Assembly: GCA_900239685.1 (NCBI GenBank)
Contig: OENT01000042.1
Coordinates: 1-64,000, forward strand
Direction of reading: 5' to 3'
DNA length: 64,000 nt
DNA from: Rotaria macrura
Taxonomy: Eukaryota > Rotifera > Eurotatoria > Philodinida > Philodinidae
Part shown: positions 25,701 through 39,400 of the stretch, piece by piece
How the letters are laid out: every line of letters starts with the position of its first letter
Position numbering within the stretch: position 1 is the first letter of the stretch
Translations under genes and position numbers: made by a program
The notes under the pieces: generated by a model
Told to the model about the DNA's origin: nothing
Database searches by the model: none
Seen by the model: the letters and a program-made list of their open reading frames with translations, nothing else

Positions 25701-28281
25701 GTTGATTTTTGTATATGTAAAGGAATAGATTCAATCATATCACTTGATTCTATCTGATAATTCGAATCGAAAAATAAACGAATTAAATTCATCGAATGAA
25801 CAAAATCATGAAACTTACTGATATTTCATCATCTCTAGTATTATGTGTACATATTATCTATATAAGAAAACATATTGACACTAATCAATAAATACATATA
25901 TCGTAACTTATTCAATATACGAACTGTCTCAATATTGAAGAAAATTCTTGATAGTTGATCACGTATATAAAATATATAAATAGTAATCATTGCCAACATG
26001 GCTTTATTCAGATAGCTATGATGAATATCAAGATTTGGAATGTTAAATGCCTGAATAGAAAAAAAGAAAAGTCAACGAATCAAAAACAAAAATAAGAAAC
26101 ATATGTCCAGGAACAAACCATAGGAATTAAATGGAATAGGCCTGATCCAGTCAATGTGCCAACAGCTTGAAAAAGAAAATTATTCTGAACATTTCTATTC
26201 ATGTAGATAAATTTTCTGTTATACCTAAACCAATAAATGTGCTAAGAATCCATTTAAAAGCAGGTTTTTTACGGAATGGTAAAATAAAAGCACCAGTAAA
26301 TGCCGAACAATTGATAAAAGTTACACAAATTATACCGATCAGAATGTCTAGATTAAATATAGAATTCAAAACAACGTCCAGTCAATCGAAAATAAATCCG
26401 AATTAATAATGTACATACTTCTCCATGTTGCATATTCTTGAGATTTGTGACAATCAACATTATTCAATTTAGAATAAACTATGACAGGTAATGTTTGTTG
26501 AATATCATTGAAAGTTAAACTATCATTTTTATTTTCAATTCGAATTTTGAAAGTATCCAAAAGATCATTTATCGATTGAAAACACTTTGAAATTAGTTAA
26601 AAATATTATGATTTACTTTTAGTACGGAACAATATCGTTTTCTTTTTTGATGACAATCATGATTTTTTTTTCGAACGAAAAATTAATTTTAAAATGTATT
26701 CAGCCAGTTTCATTCATGGTCTATGTTCGACGTAAAAAGTTGTCTATTTCTAAACACATATTCTATAAACTAGTGAACCAAGAAATTAACGTCACTCTTC
26801 TCTTTTCTTCTTTCTTGAAATACGACTTTTTTAACGTACATAGTACGGTACTCGGAGGAATTTCATCATATTTCTTTTTGATTAGAAGCCTTTGTGAAAC
26901 TAGAGTATTCGTTATTTAATTATTCTACTAAAATAAAAGCACTTGGATAAGAGAAGGTCACGGTTTATCCTGTGAAATGATCAGAGACAATGTGACCCGA
27001 AGATTACGAAATCCGTTCCCCGCTCAGTTGATTACGATTTTAGGATTAATTTCCTCAGCTCTTACGATTCTTTCGTGCCGTCTCTGGAAATGACATATTC
27101 TTTTCATAAGAAGTCAGTCTTGAAAACGAAAAGATTCTCGAGTTTAACACATTCTCATAAATGAAACATATATAAATCTATGCAGTTTTTGTCGGTGACG
27201 AAATGAACTATGTAGATTTCACTTTTCTATGTTAAATATCTGACGCTACTAACAATATGATATAATCGAGAATCGAACTCAATCAAATAATGGAAGGACG
27301 TTTTAACCATTGAATACAAAAGGAATAATCATACATAATTATTGCAATTTACAATATAAACGAGGTTTTTTACTTTTGTTACATGAATACATAATTACAA
27401 ACTGAGAACGTCAAGTTTAACGATTTGTGATTCAGAATATTCTTGAAAACATACGATATAAAAATGACAATCATAAAATTTCAATCTTGTGCTTTCTAAT
27501 AAATGACTGTTTTATGTCACGCTACCGGAAGGTAACTTGCATTTTTTTTCCTTGCGCCTAAACTAAATCATATAGAATGATTAATGAACGTCTCAGGCTA
27601 TCTTTTGAATTCATCAAGCAATCTTACACAAGTACTTTGCATGGGGTCGCAATGACTCATTACAGTTCAGGATGAAAGCTACACAGAATGTTTCGTTCGT
27701 CATCTCTAATTATGCATATGAATACGTTTTCTGTTCCTTTAGACAAAGAAATGAAGAAATTCTTTTTTGAAGATTCTTCACCCATCTTTTTGGTACTCAC
27801 ACCATTTTCCTGTATCACGTCTTTACTTTTACTCTTCTTGATATTTCTACCCTTCACGCATATCAAAAACTCAACATACTATAGAGAAATGCATCGACAA
27901 TTATTGTGTATTAATTGAAAATAAATTTTCTATTTTTAAAGCGAAACCGAACAAAGATTGATGAAATCGGAACAATATTAAATTAACCTCTATTGTTATT
28001 TCGTATCAATAAAAAGCAAAAAAAGAAAACTACGATTTAATATTTACTTGTTGTTCTAGATTCAAATCTCGAATTTCATTAGCATGAGGAATATTTTGTG
28101 TCACTTTCAAATTATTTATACTGTTTGATTCAATCAATTTTTCATAGAATACATCCAATCTAGGTTTTGTGTTTACATGTGAATAGAGAATATTTTCTTC
28201 GATTTTCGTCAATAATTTGTTAGTTGTTAATACTTGACATGAGCCCACTAGAATTAATATGATGACTAGATAATGGATCAT
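22756..28281 (-). CDS. ZIP-family metal transporter, ZIP8/ZIP14-like (SLC39)
   Basis: A multipass importer of Zn2+ (and probably Mn2+/Fe2+) expected in the plasma or an endomembrane. About ten exons give roughly 465 residues. The first exon (28281-28048) begins with a hydrophobic signal peptide. The second (26584-26419) carries the Cys-containing extracellular domain typical of LIV-1 subfamily members. Later exons carry FHLIPMAFNIP (TM2), a His/Ser/Asp loop, then HNFIDGLTLGAAF in TM4 (coding near 23314-23337) and EEFPHELGD in TM5 (near 23232-23254). The first Glu of EEFPHE, in place of the usual His, is the feature of ZIP8 and ZIP14 and is linked to broader metal use. The protein ends in a last membrane helix with stop at 22756-22758. 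A 944-base transposon-like element lies in the 2.2 kb intron before the TM4 exon. The next gene upstream (28459-33532) is a diverged tandem paralogue. Confidence 0.92.
24444..25387 (+). mobile_element. 944-base transposon-like element, CCCAGGTCG ends
   Basis: It starts CCCAGGTCGTACAGAACGG and ends CCGTTTTGATCGACCTGGG, matching both ends of the 195-base palindromic element at 15961-16155. Both subterminal regions (about 24.46-24.62 and 25.15-25.38 kb) are packed with TTACGG/CCGTAA-type hexamers in both orientations, as in DNA transposons with repeated transposase-binding sites. The middle is GC-richer and has short hairpins but no transposase frame. It lies in an intron of the first ZIP gene. 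I could not identify a target duplication. Confidence 0.8.
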
Positions 28282-28458
28282 TATCTGAAAGAAGAAACAT
28301 GTCTAAACTATGTCTGAAAACAATGAATTTTCAAAGAAAAGAATAGAATAGCATTGTTTTTTGTAACCATACATAGGATTCAACTGAAATATTATATCAC
28401 AAATGTGAAATGAAAAATACGATTTGAAAGATTCATCAATATTTTGAAACTGATTGTT

Positions 28459-31400
28459 TTAATTATTATGACAAAACCATCGAGATAGATCTCGATTACA
28501 CACATAATCGTAAATATGAATGCGATGATAGTAGCGCCAAACTGATGCTAATACTAAGGCAATTAGAACGCCGATTATGAGAAAAAGATTTTGACATATG
28601 AGAATAAGTATTTTAATTAAACGTCGTTGTTTCGATGTTTGATTTGTTTGTTTAAGAATAATTTGTAAGTGATGACCGAAATCATTCAATTCAGGAATCT
28701 TAAATTAATAAGAAAAAGAAAAACATGTAGAAATTAGTAAGAGCGAAGAATAGAAAAAAACCACAAGTGCTTTCATTCAAATTAAGATAGATTGGATGCT
28801 GTTCTGTATCGTATTTCCATTACAATCAATAGATTGTTTGTTTGTTTTTCAGTAACTACTAATTACTCGATTGTCCAATTAGCTAATTGAAAAGACTTGA
28901 TCGTACTCTACAAATAAGCAAAAAATCTCGAAGTCTTTTTTTTCCTTTTCTTTCACCAATAGAAACGTAGGAGTAAAATGAATCACGAATTTTTTTTCTT
29001 ATATTGATTCTACAAGAATAATCAAATGAACAAGTTAGTCGAGTAATCATATGGGCATTCGTAATCATTTATTGATAATAGGACAGCGTTTTTTTCACTA
29101 TCCGGTAGTTTGAATAGATTCAAATTCATCTTTGATTATAAGCTTTGAAAACTCAATCGTTTTTTCTATGATGCCTTATATCAGAAGTTACTTGTCGAAA
29201 TCGTTTAATAAATCACCACAATATTCAAAATTGTAATGGATGTACATAGTAATTAAATTATTCAAAATAATATACGGAAAATTTCTCCCAAGTCTAACAA
29301 TTTTTGAAACTATATTTGAATAGTGAAGAAACAAACGACTTGTAATTTATTGATAATACTTTTCAGACGATAAAAAATGAACTAATCTATCATTTTTGTA
29401 TTCTACATGCGAGATTTATGTAAGATGTATCTATGTTCTATGATCATTGATATGAATGTGAGAACATTTTCTTACACAAAACTCTATTTCATTTATCTCT
29501 ACGAATGTCATATTTTCTAAGAAAATAGGAAATCCCATATGTAAGAGAATCTTATGATTTATTTATCTGAAACAATAAATAAGGTTGAAATCATAGAAAG
29601 GAAACGTTAATAAATAGAATACGTAATTGTTGAGCTTCTTGTGCTGTAAGTCTCATAGAAAAGAAAACTCAAAGACTTCCCACGACGATGATTACTATCG
29701 ATTATAAATGTTAGTCTATCGTACCGTTTCATATCCTATCATAATTAAGTGTGGATTGACATTTGATAGGCGCATTATTAACAGCCTCGTTTATCATGGT
29801 ATTACAAAGTAGATAGTAGTATCTAGGTTAAATATATGGTGGAATACGATCGTACGGTTGTATTTATGCGAATGTGAAAAAAAGAACATCTGCAGCGATT
29901 TAAAGTTAATGATAATCATAGATATAATTAGAATTCAGATGGAATATATTAATTAATATTCTCATCAAATGTATTTGTTATATGAAAAGAAATACATTTA
30001 TACATGACATGAAGAAAAATAATAATAGAGACATAGATGTATCTCATTCATAAGATTACAGATGAAACGAAATACTTTCTTATACTTATTTATTAATATG
30101 TTTATGTTTGAAAATAAATCTCTAAACTATGTTTTTACGCTATGAACTCTTCTATGTTAACATGAATGTAAACAAAATAAATGAACAAACACAATAAATT
30201 ATAGAAAAGTAAACTGTCGTGTCTGTTCCGTTATAACTTTATAAGCTTCATTCAAGATAAATACATCGGCACATCTAGTATGTTTCATCGAACGCACTAA
30301 ACTTATAAAAGAACACGAGAGAAAAGTAACCGTGATCAATCAATGTTTCTATTGAATACTTTATACATTCATCGTGTGCTTTAACTCAATAGAAAACTAT
30401 GACTTATAACTATTTCTATCGATGAAAATCTACGTTGCACACGGTTACAAATATTTCTAACTTTCATCAAGTATTCAAATGTTAATAGAAAACAATTATC
30501 TTACCAAGGTTACAAGTGCTGTATAGAACAGTGCACCATATACAATCGAATAAATATATTCTGTTCGAATATAAACGATATTAGTATCGAATCGTTGATT
30601 TATTTCCATAAGAATTCCGCCAAGTAAATAGCCGAGTAGAAGAAAAAATATTGAAATCATTAAAAAGAATAAACCACGTTTTCGACCCATGGATGATATC
30701 GTTTCTAAAAAAAAAACATAATTGTACGTTGTTGTATTTTATTTCAAGAGAACAAACAAAACACATGTCTTTTGATTTTTTTTCATCTTACGAGAATGAC
30801 GTCGAAATCCTTCACTGAACAGCATAAGACTCATGACTAAACCAATCAGACGATTATGAGCCAAGGCTGTCGATAAACCACAACCGTAAATCAGATCATT
30901 AGAAAAATCATTGATAATGTGATATATGATGAGATTACGTTTTTGATTAGGTAATTCATGAGTTGAATGTTGATGATTAGATGTTGACTTGCCACTTTGA
31001 CGAGGATTCTGATTTGATTGTAATGTTGTTTCTTCGTCATCATCACTATCACCATTTATCTATTAGAAGAAAACGAATGAACATTGACATCATGTCTTCA
31101 CAACAATATTTCATTTATGACCAAACCAATAAATTTCATGATACGTACGAACATACTTTTACTTAAATTAGAAAACCAATCTTAAACACTTATCGAACTC
31201 AATACATGTCAATCAAGGTTGTTATTGATTGATAATGGTTTTTATTTTTTTCTCATGACTTCTACATTGACTACATATTATCTTTCACAAGAAATATTCT
31301 TTTTCTCATACAATACAATTGAAATATTTGCTTGTTTCAATAGAAAATAATGCTGCTTTTGTTTTAACTTCTAATCCTATTGACTGCAACAGAGTTTAAG

Positions 31401-33532
31401 TGCATATAATTTTCAAAAGAAAAACACACAAATCATACATAGTAAACTTTCATCATGAAATTATTTGTCATCAGATTCATTAGAAGAAACAAAAACTTTG
31501 AACCTATCTACGATTCACTTACAGGTATTCTCGCTGGTGGAATTGAATGTCGATGAGGATGATCACTCTTGAAAAACAAATTTAAAAACAATGAAATTTT
31601 GAAAATCGAATCATAGATTACACATACATCTCCAATATCATGCAATCGTCCATGCATTCGAGCCATTTGTACGATAGATGAATCTGATAATTTTCTTAAT
31701 TCCTGTCGATCACCATTTGTTTCCACTGTTGATACCTAGAAACAATTCTCAAATGTATAGAATTTGTAAAGAAAGAAAAGAAAACATTGCATCTAACAAC
31801 ATACTTCATCGATTTTGAAACGAAATCGAAGAAGTTTTTCAACAATAAAAAATAAATAAACACCAAAAAATACGACTGTTGCTCGAAGAATATAAATATA
31901 ATCAAAATCTTCATTGGGTACTTCATAGATCTAAATAAAAATAGGAACATACATATCTCATTGAATTATGGATGTTTTATTTTACATGAGGAATTAAATG
32001 ATAAATAATTGTGCCAAGCATAAGACCGCATGTGAATGCATTAAATCCAAGACCTAGCCAAAGACGATATTTCAATGGTGACGTATGAACTTCAGTTGCT
32101 GCACTATCTTTAGCGTCTTGTTCATTCGATAGTGTTTTCGACATACTGACTGATGTTAACGATAGACAATGATCACCAGCGACAAAAAATACTAATATAT
32201 GAATTAATTTTATAACTATAACAACTATTAAACCCAGTATCCATACTAAAAAATTATAGGAAAAGAAGAAAATTAATATTCTTGTTTTTTTTTTCAGGAA
32301 AATTTCTTCTATTATTCAATGAACATTTTATCTTTCAATCTCGAATTCCTTGAAGAAACAACGCTAAGAGCTAACAAATAACAATTACATCAAGGGGGAA
32401 ACATCATGGTTTTTGGACTTTATAGTTTTCTAGATAAATGTAAGCTTGGAAAATCTAATGGAGAATATCAACAAATAGAAGGCCTGAAGGAGTCCCTAGG
32501 AGTACAAGAAAAACGCAGAGAAACTCATTGGTTAGATATGAAATTTTATTAACTGAAATCCCAGCCAAAATGAGCTTTTGGAACTGAAAAAGCTTCGCAA
32601 AATTCCAAAGTGACTGTGAGGATATTGAGTTGTTCTCGAATTCATGAAGAGCATCAAGGAGTAGCTAGGAGTACGAAAAAAATTTAGAAAACTCCATTGC
32701 AACCAAGCGAAATTCTCAAAATTGTACAAAAAACAGTGAAAATGAGGCTCCCGGGAAATAATTCCACAAAGTTCAGTAACAGATGTGAAAATGTTTTATC
32801 TGCCACGAATCGACGAACAACACAAAGGAGTAGTTAGGAGTACAACAAAATTTGGACAAAATCAGAATCTACGCCAAAAGTTCATTACTACAAAAACGAC
32901 GAAAAAGATGTTTCCCCCTTGAATTACATCCTGCACGATTCTGTGAAAATCAATATCAAAAGCTACTAGACAAGAGACATTTTATTTGATATTTGATCAA
33001 ACTAATCAAACGAATTCTATTCATTGAAACAAATAAAATTTGTTGTTAATCATACCATCAAAAAATGAATTGGACTTTGATACCGGTGTTTCTCGTTCAC
33101 ATCCTGGATTTTCAATACTGTATAGTATAGCTGGAAGAAGTGATTGAACATCACTTTTTGACAATTCAACATTAGTTCTATTGTAACCATGTGCATAGAG
33201 TAAATCCGATGCTGTTTCATAACACTAGAAAAATTCAATGAAATTTTCTATTGATTTTAATTGAAACTAGGAAATCCTACTGAAGTTTTTAAATACTCTT
33301 CATCGTAATCATTCAATCGAATTTTTGTTACATTTATTGGCAATGAAACAGTATCGACAGATCGATGATGTCTTACATCATGTAAAATACTTCGATAGAA
33401 TTTATTTAATGATGTTGAATCGTTAATATTTTTATAAATTAAATCAAGAAATATGGAATCATTGAATAATGATGATACAACTATAGAAGAATAAATTAAA
33501 GGGAAAAATATTCTGTACCAAATAGATATCAT
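28459..33532 (-). CDS. Diverged ZIP-family (SLC39-like) protein lacking TM4/TM5 metal ligands
   Basis: A tandem paralogue of the ZIP gene just downstream, read as about nine exons and roughly 555 residues. Exon order and landmarks match: signal-like N-terminus (ATG at 33532; an ATG at 33544 sits before a possible acceptor), an extracellular exon with LLPAILYSIENPGC, a TM exon with GTIIYHLIPH, the long exon 31060-30792, then a last exon starting I-P-E-L exactly as in the neighbour. In the TM4 position the neighbour's HNFIDGLTLGAA is replaced by NDFSNDLIYGCG (near 30892-30918), and EEFPHE is replaced by MLFSEG (near 30812-30829). The His, Asp and Glu ligands that define ZIP metal sites are therefore gone, while the frame stays open and splice sites are intact. 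It may be a regulatory or non-transporting partner. The intron between exons 2 and 3 holds 531-base transposon copy 2. Promoter faces YIPF6. Confidence 0.8.
32391..32921 (+). mobile_element. hAT-like non-autonomous transposon (MITE), copy 2
   Basis: This has the same length (531 bases), orientation and 15-base terminal inverted repeats as the element at 12445-12975. It is flanked by the 8-base duplication AATTACAT (32383-32390 and 32922-32929). By eye the two copies differ at two positions only, both transitions. It sits in an intron of the diverged ZIP gene. Confidence 0.93.
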
Positions 33533-33955
33533 CTGAAAAGACAAAACTTTCTTTTTAGTAGAAAAACGACGAGAATCTGAATAAATTCAATTTCTTTTTT
33601 TGCTTTTCTACATTACGCATTCATCCATAAAATAGATACAATACACAAGCATGAAATTCGAACTTGCTCTTTAATACAGAATAGAAAAAAAGGGACATTC
33701 TATCGTTGTATGCACAGTTATTTACACACTCACACACACACACACACACACTCAAGTTTAGATGCACTTATTAATGTACAAATGATAAGCTGAGAAAAAA
33801 CGGAAGATAATAAAACCTGTACGTATTTATTTATTGGTAAGAATTCTGACCAATAGAAATTGAACATGACGCATAGCAATAGATGATGCAGTAGCGAATT
33901 CAGTCAGACAATTAATTGTTTCATTCCATTTTTATCCGTGAACATTTACGAAAGT
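33533..33955. promoter_or_regulatory. Divergent promoter region, ZIP paralogue / YIPF6
   Basis: The two start codons face away from each other across about 420 bases, so both promoters must lie here or in adjacent 5' UTR introns. It contains a (CA)n tract at 33729-33752. No specific factor site is claimed. Confidence 0.5.
33729..33752 (+). repeat. (CA)n microsatellite
   Basis: About 24 bases of nearly uninterrupted CA dinucleotides in the spacer between the diverged ZIP gene and YIPF6. Confidence 0.9.
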
Positions 33956-35037
33956 ATGAGTGATAATCAAAACGTATTCCTCTCATCTTCGAAATCTATT
34001 GAGATGATCGAAGGTAATATAACGTTACCTACAAGTCGAAACCAATTATCAACACTTGATGAGCCAGTGATCGTAACTATAAAACGTGTGTACTTGTTTA
34101 AAACAATAAAATAAAATAGATAAGATTTTATAATAAATTTCAAAGGTGACCTTGGTGCCGTTCTTCGAAAATTTGGTCATGCTCTCATTCCACGTCAATC
34201 ATTAACACTTTTGCAACAATGGGATTTATGGGGACCACTAATTTTGATCACGATACTAGCTATTCTTCTACAAAGTGATAGTACAGCAAGTAGTAGTGGC
34301 ATGCAATTTGCTGAAGTATTTTCTCTAATGCTTATTGGATCAATCATTGTCACGGTAGACCATTTGTTTAATCACCTTTATTACATTGTCATTCGAGAAT
34401 ATTGCTGACGAAAAGGTTTCTTTCTATGGTTACAAAACAAACAGATGCATAAAGATCTTTCTAGAAATATTATAAATTGATATGCTTTCATTAGTTATAC
34501 ATAATTGAATTGAATCAAATCTCTCGAGAAGTGATTTCTGTTATATACATAGAATATCCTGTTAAAAAATTCAATATGATTTCATTAATCAGAACTCATC
34601 CGAAAAATTGTAACATGTTCAATCAAATAAGTTAATTGTTAACATTATCAACTGCTAATGTTGACAATTATCTATTCGTTCAAACTCGATTATAAAATTT
34701 CGATTGAATCATACTTATTCTATTTTAGGTTAATTCTCAATTACTCGGCGGTAACATATCCTTTTTTCAATCCGTTTGTGTACTTGGCTATTGTTTATTA
34801 CCATTATTAATATCGGCATTTATTAATCATTTTATTTTCTATCTACCATACAAATCTATTGTACACATATTACGATTTCTAATAGTAATGATTGCATTCG
34901 TATGGACTATGTATGCAAGTACTCGTTTTCTTGGTCAAACTCAACATCGAAGTCGTCGTATGCTTGCACTTTATCCGATATTTTTGTTTTATTTTCTTAT
35001 TTCATGGCTTATTATACTTCGTACAAATTCGAAATAA
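33956..35037 (+). CDS. YIPF6: Yip1-domain protein YIPF6
   Basis: A five-helix Golgi/ER membrane protein of the Yip1 family, which act with Rab GTPases and YIPF partners in vesicle traffic and Golgi structure. Three exons (33956-34085, 34146-34354, 34729-35037) splice in phase to 215 residues, slightly shorter than the human protein as I recall it (about 236). The N-terminal cytosolic part has STLDEPV, then LLQQWDLWGPL at the entry to the first helix, FAEVFSLM, NSQLLGGNISFFQSVCVLGY and LALYPIFLFYFLISW, all strongly YIPF6-like. The stop TAA is at 35035-35037. It is followed on the same strand by DPH7 after about 280 bases. A second family member, YIPF1/2, lies at 60352-61321. Confidence 0.95.
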
Positions 35038-35317
35038 ATCAGATTTCTTTTTCTTTCTTATTTTTAAAGCGACTGAATATGTTAAATAAACGATGAAACA
35101 TTGGACACAGATAATTATTCTCTCGAAATTTTCATTTGACATTGAATTTGTCAAATGTCGGTATGAATTCAGTTCCATACATTGCATTTCTCAATAGTGC
35201 AATCAAAGTATAGTGAACAAATCTATCCGAGAATAAATATTATAAAATAATCTTCATGTAGTTGGATAATAGTGGTCAAGACCTAATGTTTTGATATATA
35301 AATATATTTCTAGAAAT

Positions 35318-36361
35318 ATGTTTCTAGCTAATTTTTTAACGGATTGTCCACCTGACAGTATTGAATGGTGTCCTGTACGTCGTGATCTATTTGCTTGTGG
35401 TACATATTTATATAATCCCGAAAATATGACACGACAAGGTTCAATTTATTTGTTTCAATATAATTCATCGACAAAAACAATAGATACCATACAACATCAG
35501 ACAACAAATGGAATATTAGATTTAAAATGGATTCAATGTTCATCGAATTCAACATTTCTATCCACTGTTTCTGCACTTGGACAATTATCTTTATATAATG
35601 TAGATGATTTAACAAAACCTATTATATGTGAAGATGTAACCAATGAACAGACAATAGCATTATCACATTCATGGTTACATGCAACAAATAATTATGTTGT
35701 TGTAAGTGATCAACAAGGTTATTTAACAATATGTGAACTAGATAATACCAATGGTTTACGTTTCAGTCAATCATGGTTAGCACATGAATATGAATGTTGG
35801 ACATCAACATGGGATAAACATGATTCGAATATAATTTATTCCGGTGCTGATGATACATTATTAAAAATTTGGGATATTCGAGATTATAAACAACCTTTAC
35901 ATATCAATCGAAAACATACAATGGGAATATGTTCGATTATATCCGATGATTGTAATCAATATGAATTTTTAACAGGATCATTTGATGAATATTTAAGACA
36001 ATGGGATAGACGACAAATGAATCAAAGTTTGAAAGAAATAAAATTAGGTGGTGGCGTATGGAAAATAAGACCACATCCTTTAAATCAAAATATACTTCTA
36101 TGTGCATGTATGCAAAATGGTTTTGTTATTGTTGATTTAAAATCAAATGTAGTTCTATGTAATTATAAAGAACATGGATCGTTAGCATATGGATGTGATT
36201 GGCAATATGATGATTCAATGAATCAATTAACTGGATTAATGGATGATTGTATGAATGAACATCGAGCAATATCTGATAATAATAAGATTTTATCAGAAAG
36301 TTTAATTGCTTCTTGTAGTTTTTATGATAAAACTATACATGTTTGGAAACAGCAAAGATAA
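35318..36361 (+). CDS. DPH7: Diphthine methyltransferase DPH7 (WD40 protein)
   Basis: DPH7 removes the methyl ester from methylated diphthine on translation factor eEF2, a step before final amidation to diphthamide; it acts in the cytosol. The 347-residue WD40 propeller starts at ATG 35318 (M-F-L-A-N-F). Family landmarks are DSIEWCPVR, LFACGTYLY, ILDLKW, SWLAHEYECWTSTWD, YSGADDTLLKIWDIRD, RKHTMGICSI, TGSFDEYLRQWD, GGGVWKIRPHP and, at the end, ASCSFYDKTIHVWK. It lacks the long insertion between the last blades found in vertebrates. It is a single exon, unusual beside its intron-rich neighbours. A possible acceptor (TTTCTAG) just before the start could serve a 5' UTR intron. Confidence 0.93.
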   Translation: MFLANFLTDCPPDSIEWCPVRRDLFACGTYLYNPENMTRQGSIYLFQYNSSTKTIDTIQHQTTNGILDLKWIQCSSNSTFLSTVSALGQLSLYNVDDLTKPIICEDVTNEQTIALSHSWLHATNNYVVVSDQQGYLTICELDNTNGLRFSQSWLAHEYECWTSTWDKHDSNIIYSGADDTLLKIWDIRDYKQPLHINRKHTMGICSIISDDCNQYEFLTGSFDEYLRQWDRRQMNQSLKEIKLGGGVWKIRPHPLNQNILLCACMQNGFVIVDLKSNVVLCNYKEHGSLAYGCDWQYDDSMNQLTGLMDDCMNEHRAISDNNKILSESLIASCSFYDKTIHVWKQQR

Positions 36362-37832
36362 GCAACGAAATTGAATTGATAAAAAAAGAAAATTTTTTAT
36401 GATCATTGGTTATTTATTTGACTTCTTGAATGTGATACTTTCACGATCGTTCGGACGGGCAAAAAAAAACATTTTAAAATTATCTATTTGACTAGTGATA
36501 TATGGTACAAAAAGAAAGTAGTAGATTCTATGATCTGTAAAACTCTGACCGCGTATCTTTTAAGATATTCAATACTCGTTAAAAACAATTTGTATCCTAT
36601 AATATTGAAATAATGGAAAGAGGAAATGAATGAATATATGAATACTAATATCAATGTAATCTCTATACGACTTCCTCATTATCTTCAATAATCGTCTATT
36701 TTTTGTCAAAGACTTTGCCATAATCTTGATGAGATTACATACGTGCGAAGCACCAATTCCACTTCTCATGCGAAAAAAAAACTATCGTTTTCTATTCTTT
36801 TCAATGATGTGCATTATTTGTGAACATATTTTTTTCACAGTTTAAAAATCTGTTTCCTGTGATCTACAGCTCACAAACAAGTTTAGGGATGCTTATAGTT
36901 ACTCAGAAAACAATTAGCAGAAATTTCGATGACAAGAAACATCCAACAGCAAATGTGTTGTAGCAGCCCTACATCTGAAATGTGCCTCTAAAAATAGGAA
37001 AACGTAAGATATTTTCATAGTACTCCTGTGGCCTGAGCGTCTAGTTACGCTTCCGAAAACATTAAATACCAAATGATTATTTCTACTATTGCACTTACAA
37101 GAATTAGACAATAACGATGGGCGTTAAAGGTCAATGCATCGTCGATTGATAAGGTCGAATTTAAAGTACAAGTTTAGATCTTTTAATTATTCAGAAAAAC
37201 TTTCTTATTGATATTTAGTTTTTTTAAAGCCTAGAAAAAATTGCTTGTTTGAATCAACTAAGATTGCACGTTGAATTATGACTTTTTTTGAGTGCCATGA
37301 CTACAAGTTACAGATATATTAAATGATGAACTCGATTGTTCTCTTAATATGAAAAAGTATTTTTTTTTTAAATTTTCCATAGAATAAACAAATCGAATAG
37401 TTAATCTTGACATCATTGCTTCAAAATAAATTAGATAGACAAATATGTAATCATATAATTGTCAAGTATTTCTGTCAGATCGACACCATACATTAGAAAT
37501 AAAATAAACTATGACGTTTCATGGTTTATTTAAAGAAATCTATAAATATATATATATTTTTTTTACAAGCAATTAATCTTAGCAACTCGTTCGAATATCG
37601 AAAGTTGTTCCATTCAATTTTATTATAAAGAATGATTTACAAAGAAAAAAGATAAAAGAAATCGAAGTTTAACTCATGACATGTTGTAAAAATTCGCGTT
37701 TATTTGCTATGTATTCAAAACAAAAGAAGATATCACGGACAAGAAGATCTAAGAAATTTTATATGTTAAAGAGTTAACAATATAGATAAGAAGATCGTTA
37801 TTTTTTTATTTATTGTTAAACATTCAAACGTT
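36362..37832. other. Convergent spacer DPH7 / PKA
   Basis: About 1.5 kb between two convergent stop codons. AT-rich, expected to contain both 3' UTRs. No exon, RNA gene or repeat family seen. Confidence 0.5.
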
Positions 37833-39240
<1,408 letters not shown>

Positions 39241-39375
39241 TCAACTATTTATCTGATGATAGAGTGAATAATCAAAGACACCGATCCTTTTTGATATCGA
39301 ACAACGATAATAATAGCGATGGAATCGAATGATAAATAGATGAACTAATACTAAAAAAAGTAACACACATAGATA

Positions 39376-39400
39376 TAGATATATATATATATATATACAG
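39376..39400 (+). repeat. (TA)n microsatellite
   Basis: A run of about 12 TA dinucleotides, roughly 140 bases upstream of the PKA start codon, after a shorter ATAGAT repeat. Confidence 0.85.

Noticed and set aside
27258..27330. tRNA-like string on the minus strand (GAGTTCGATTCTCG with an AATGGTTAAAACG upstream)
   Set aside because: A T-arm-like hairpin can be drawn, but there is no A box, anticodon stem or acceptor stem that pairs.
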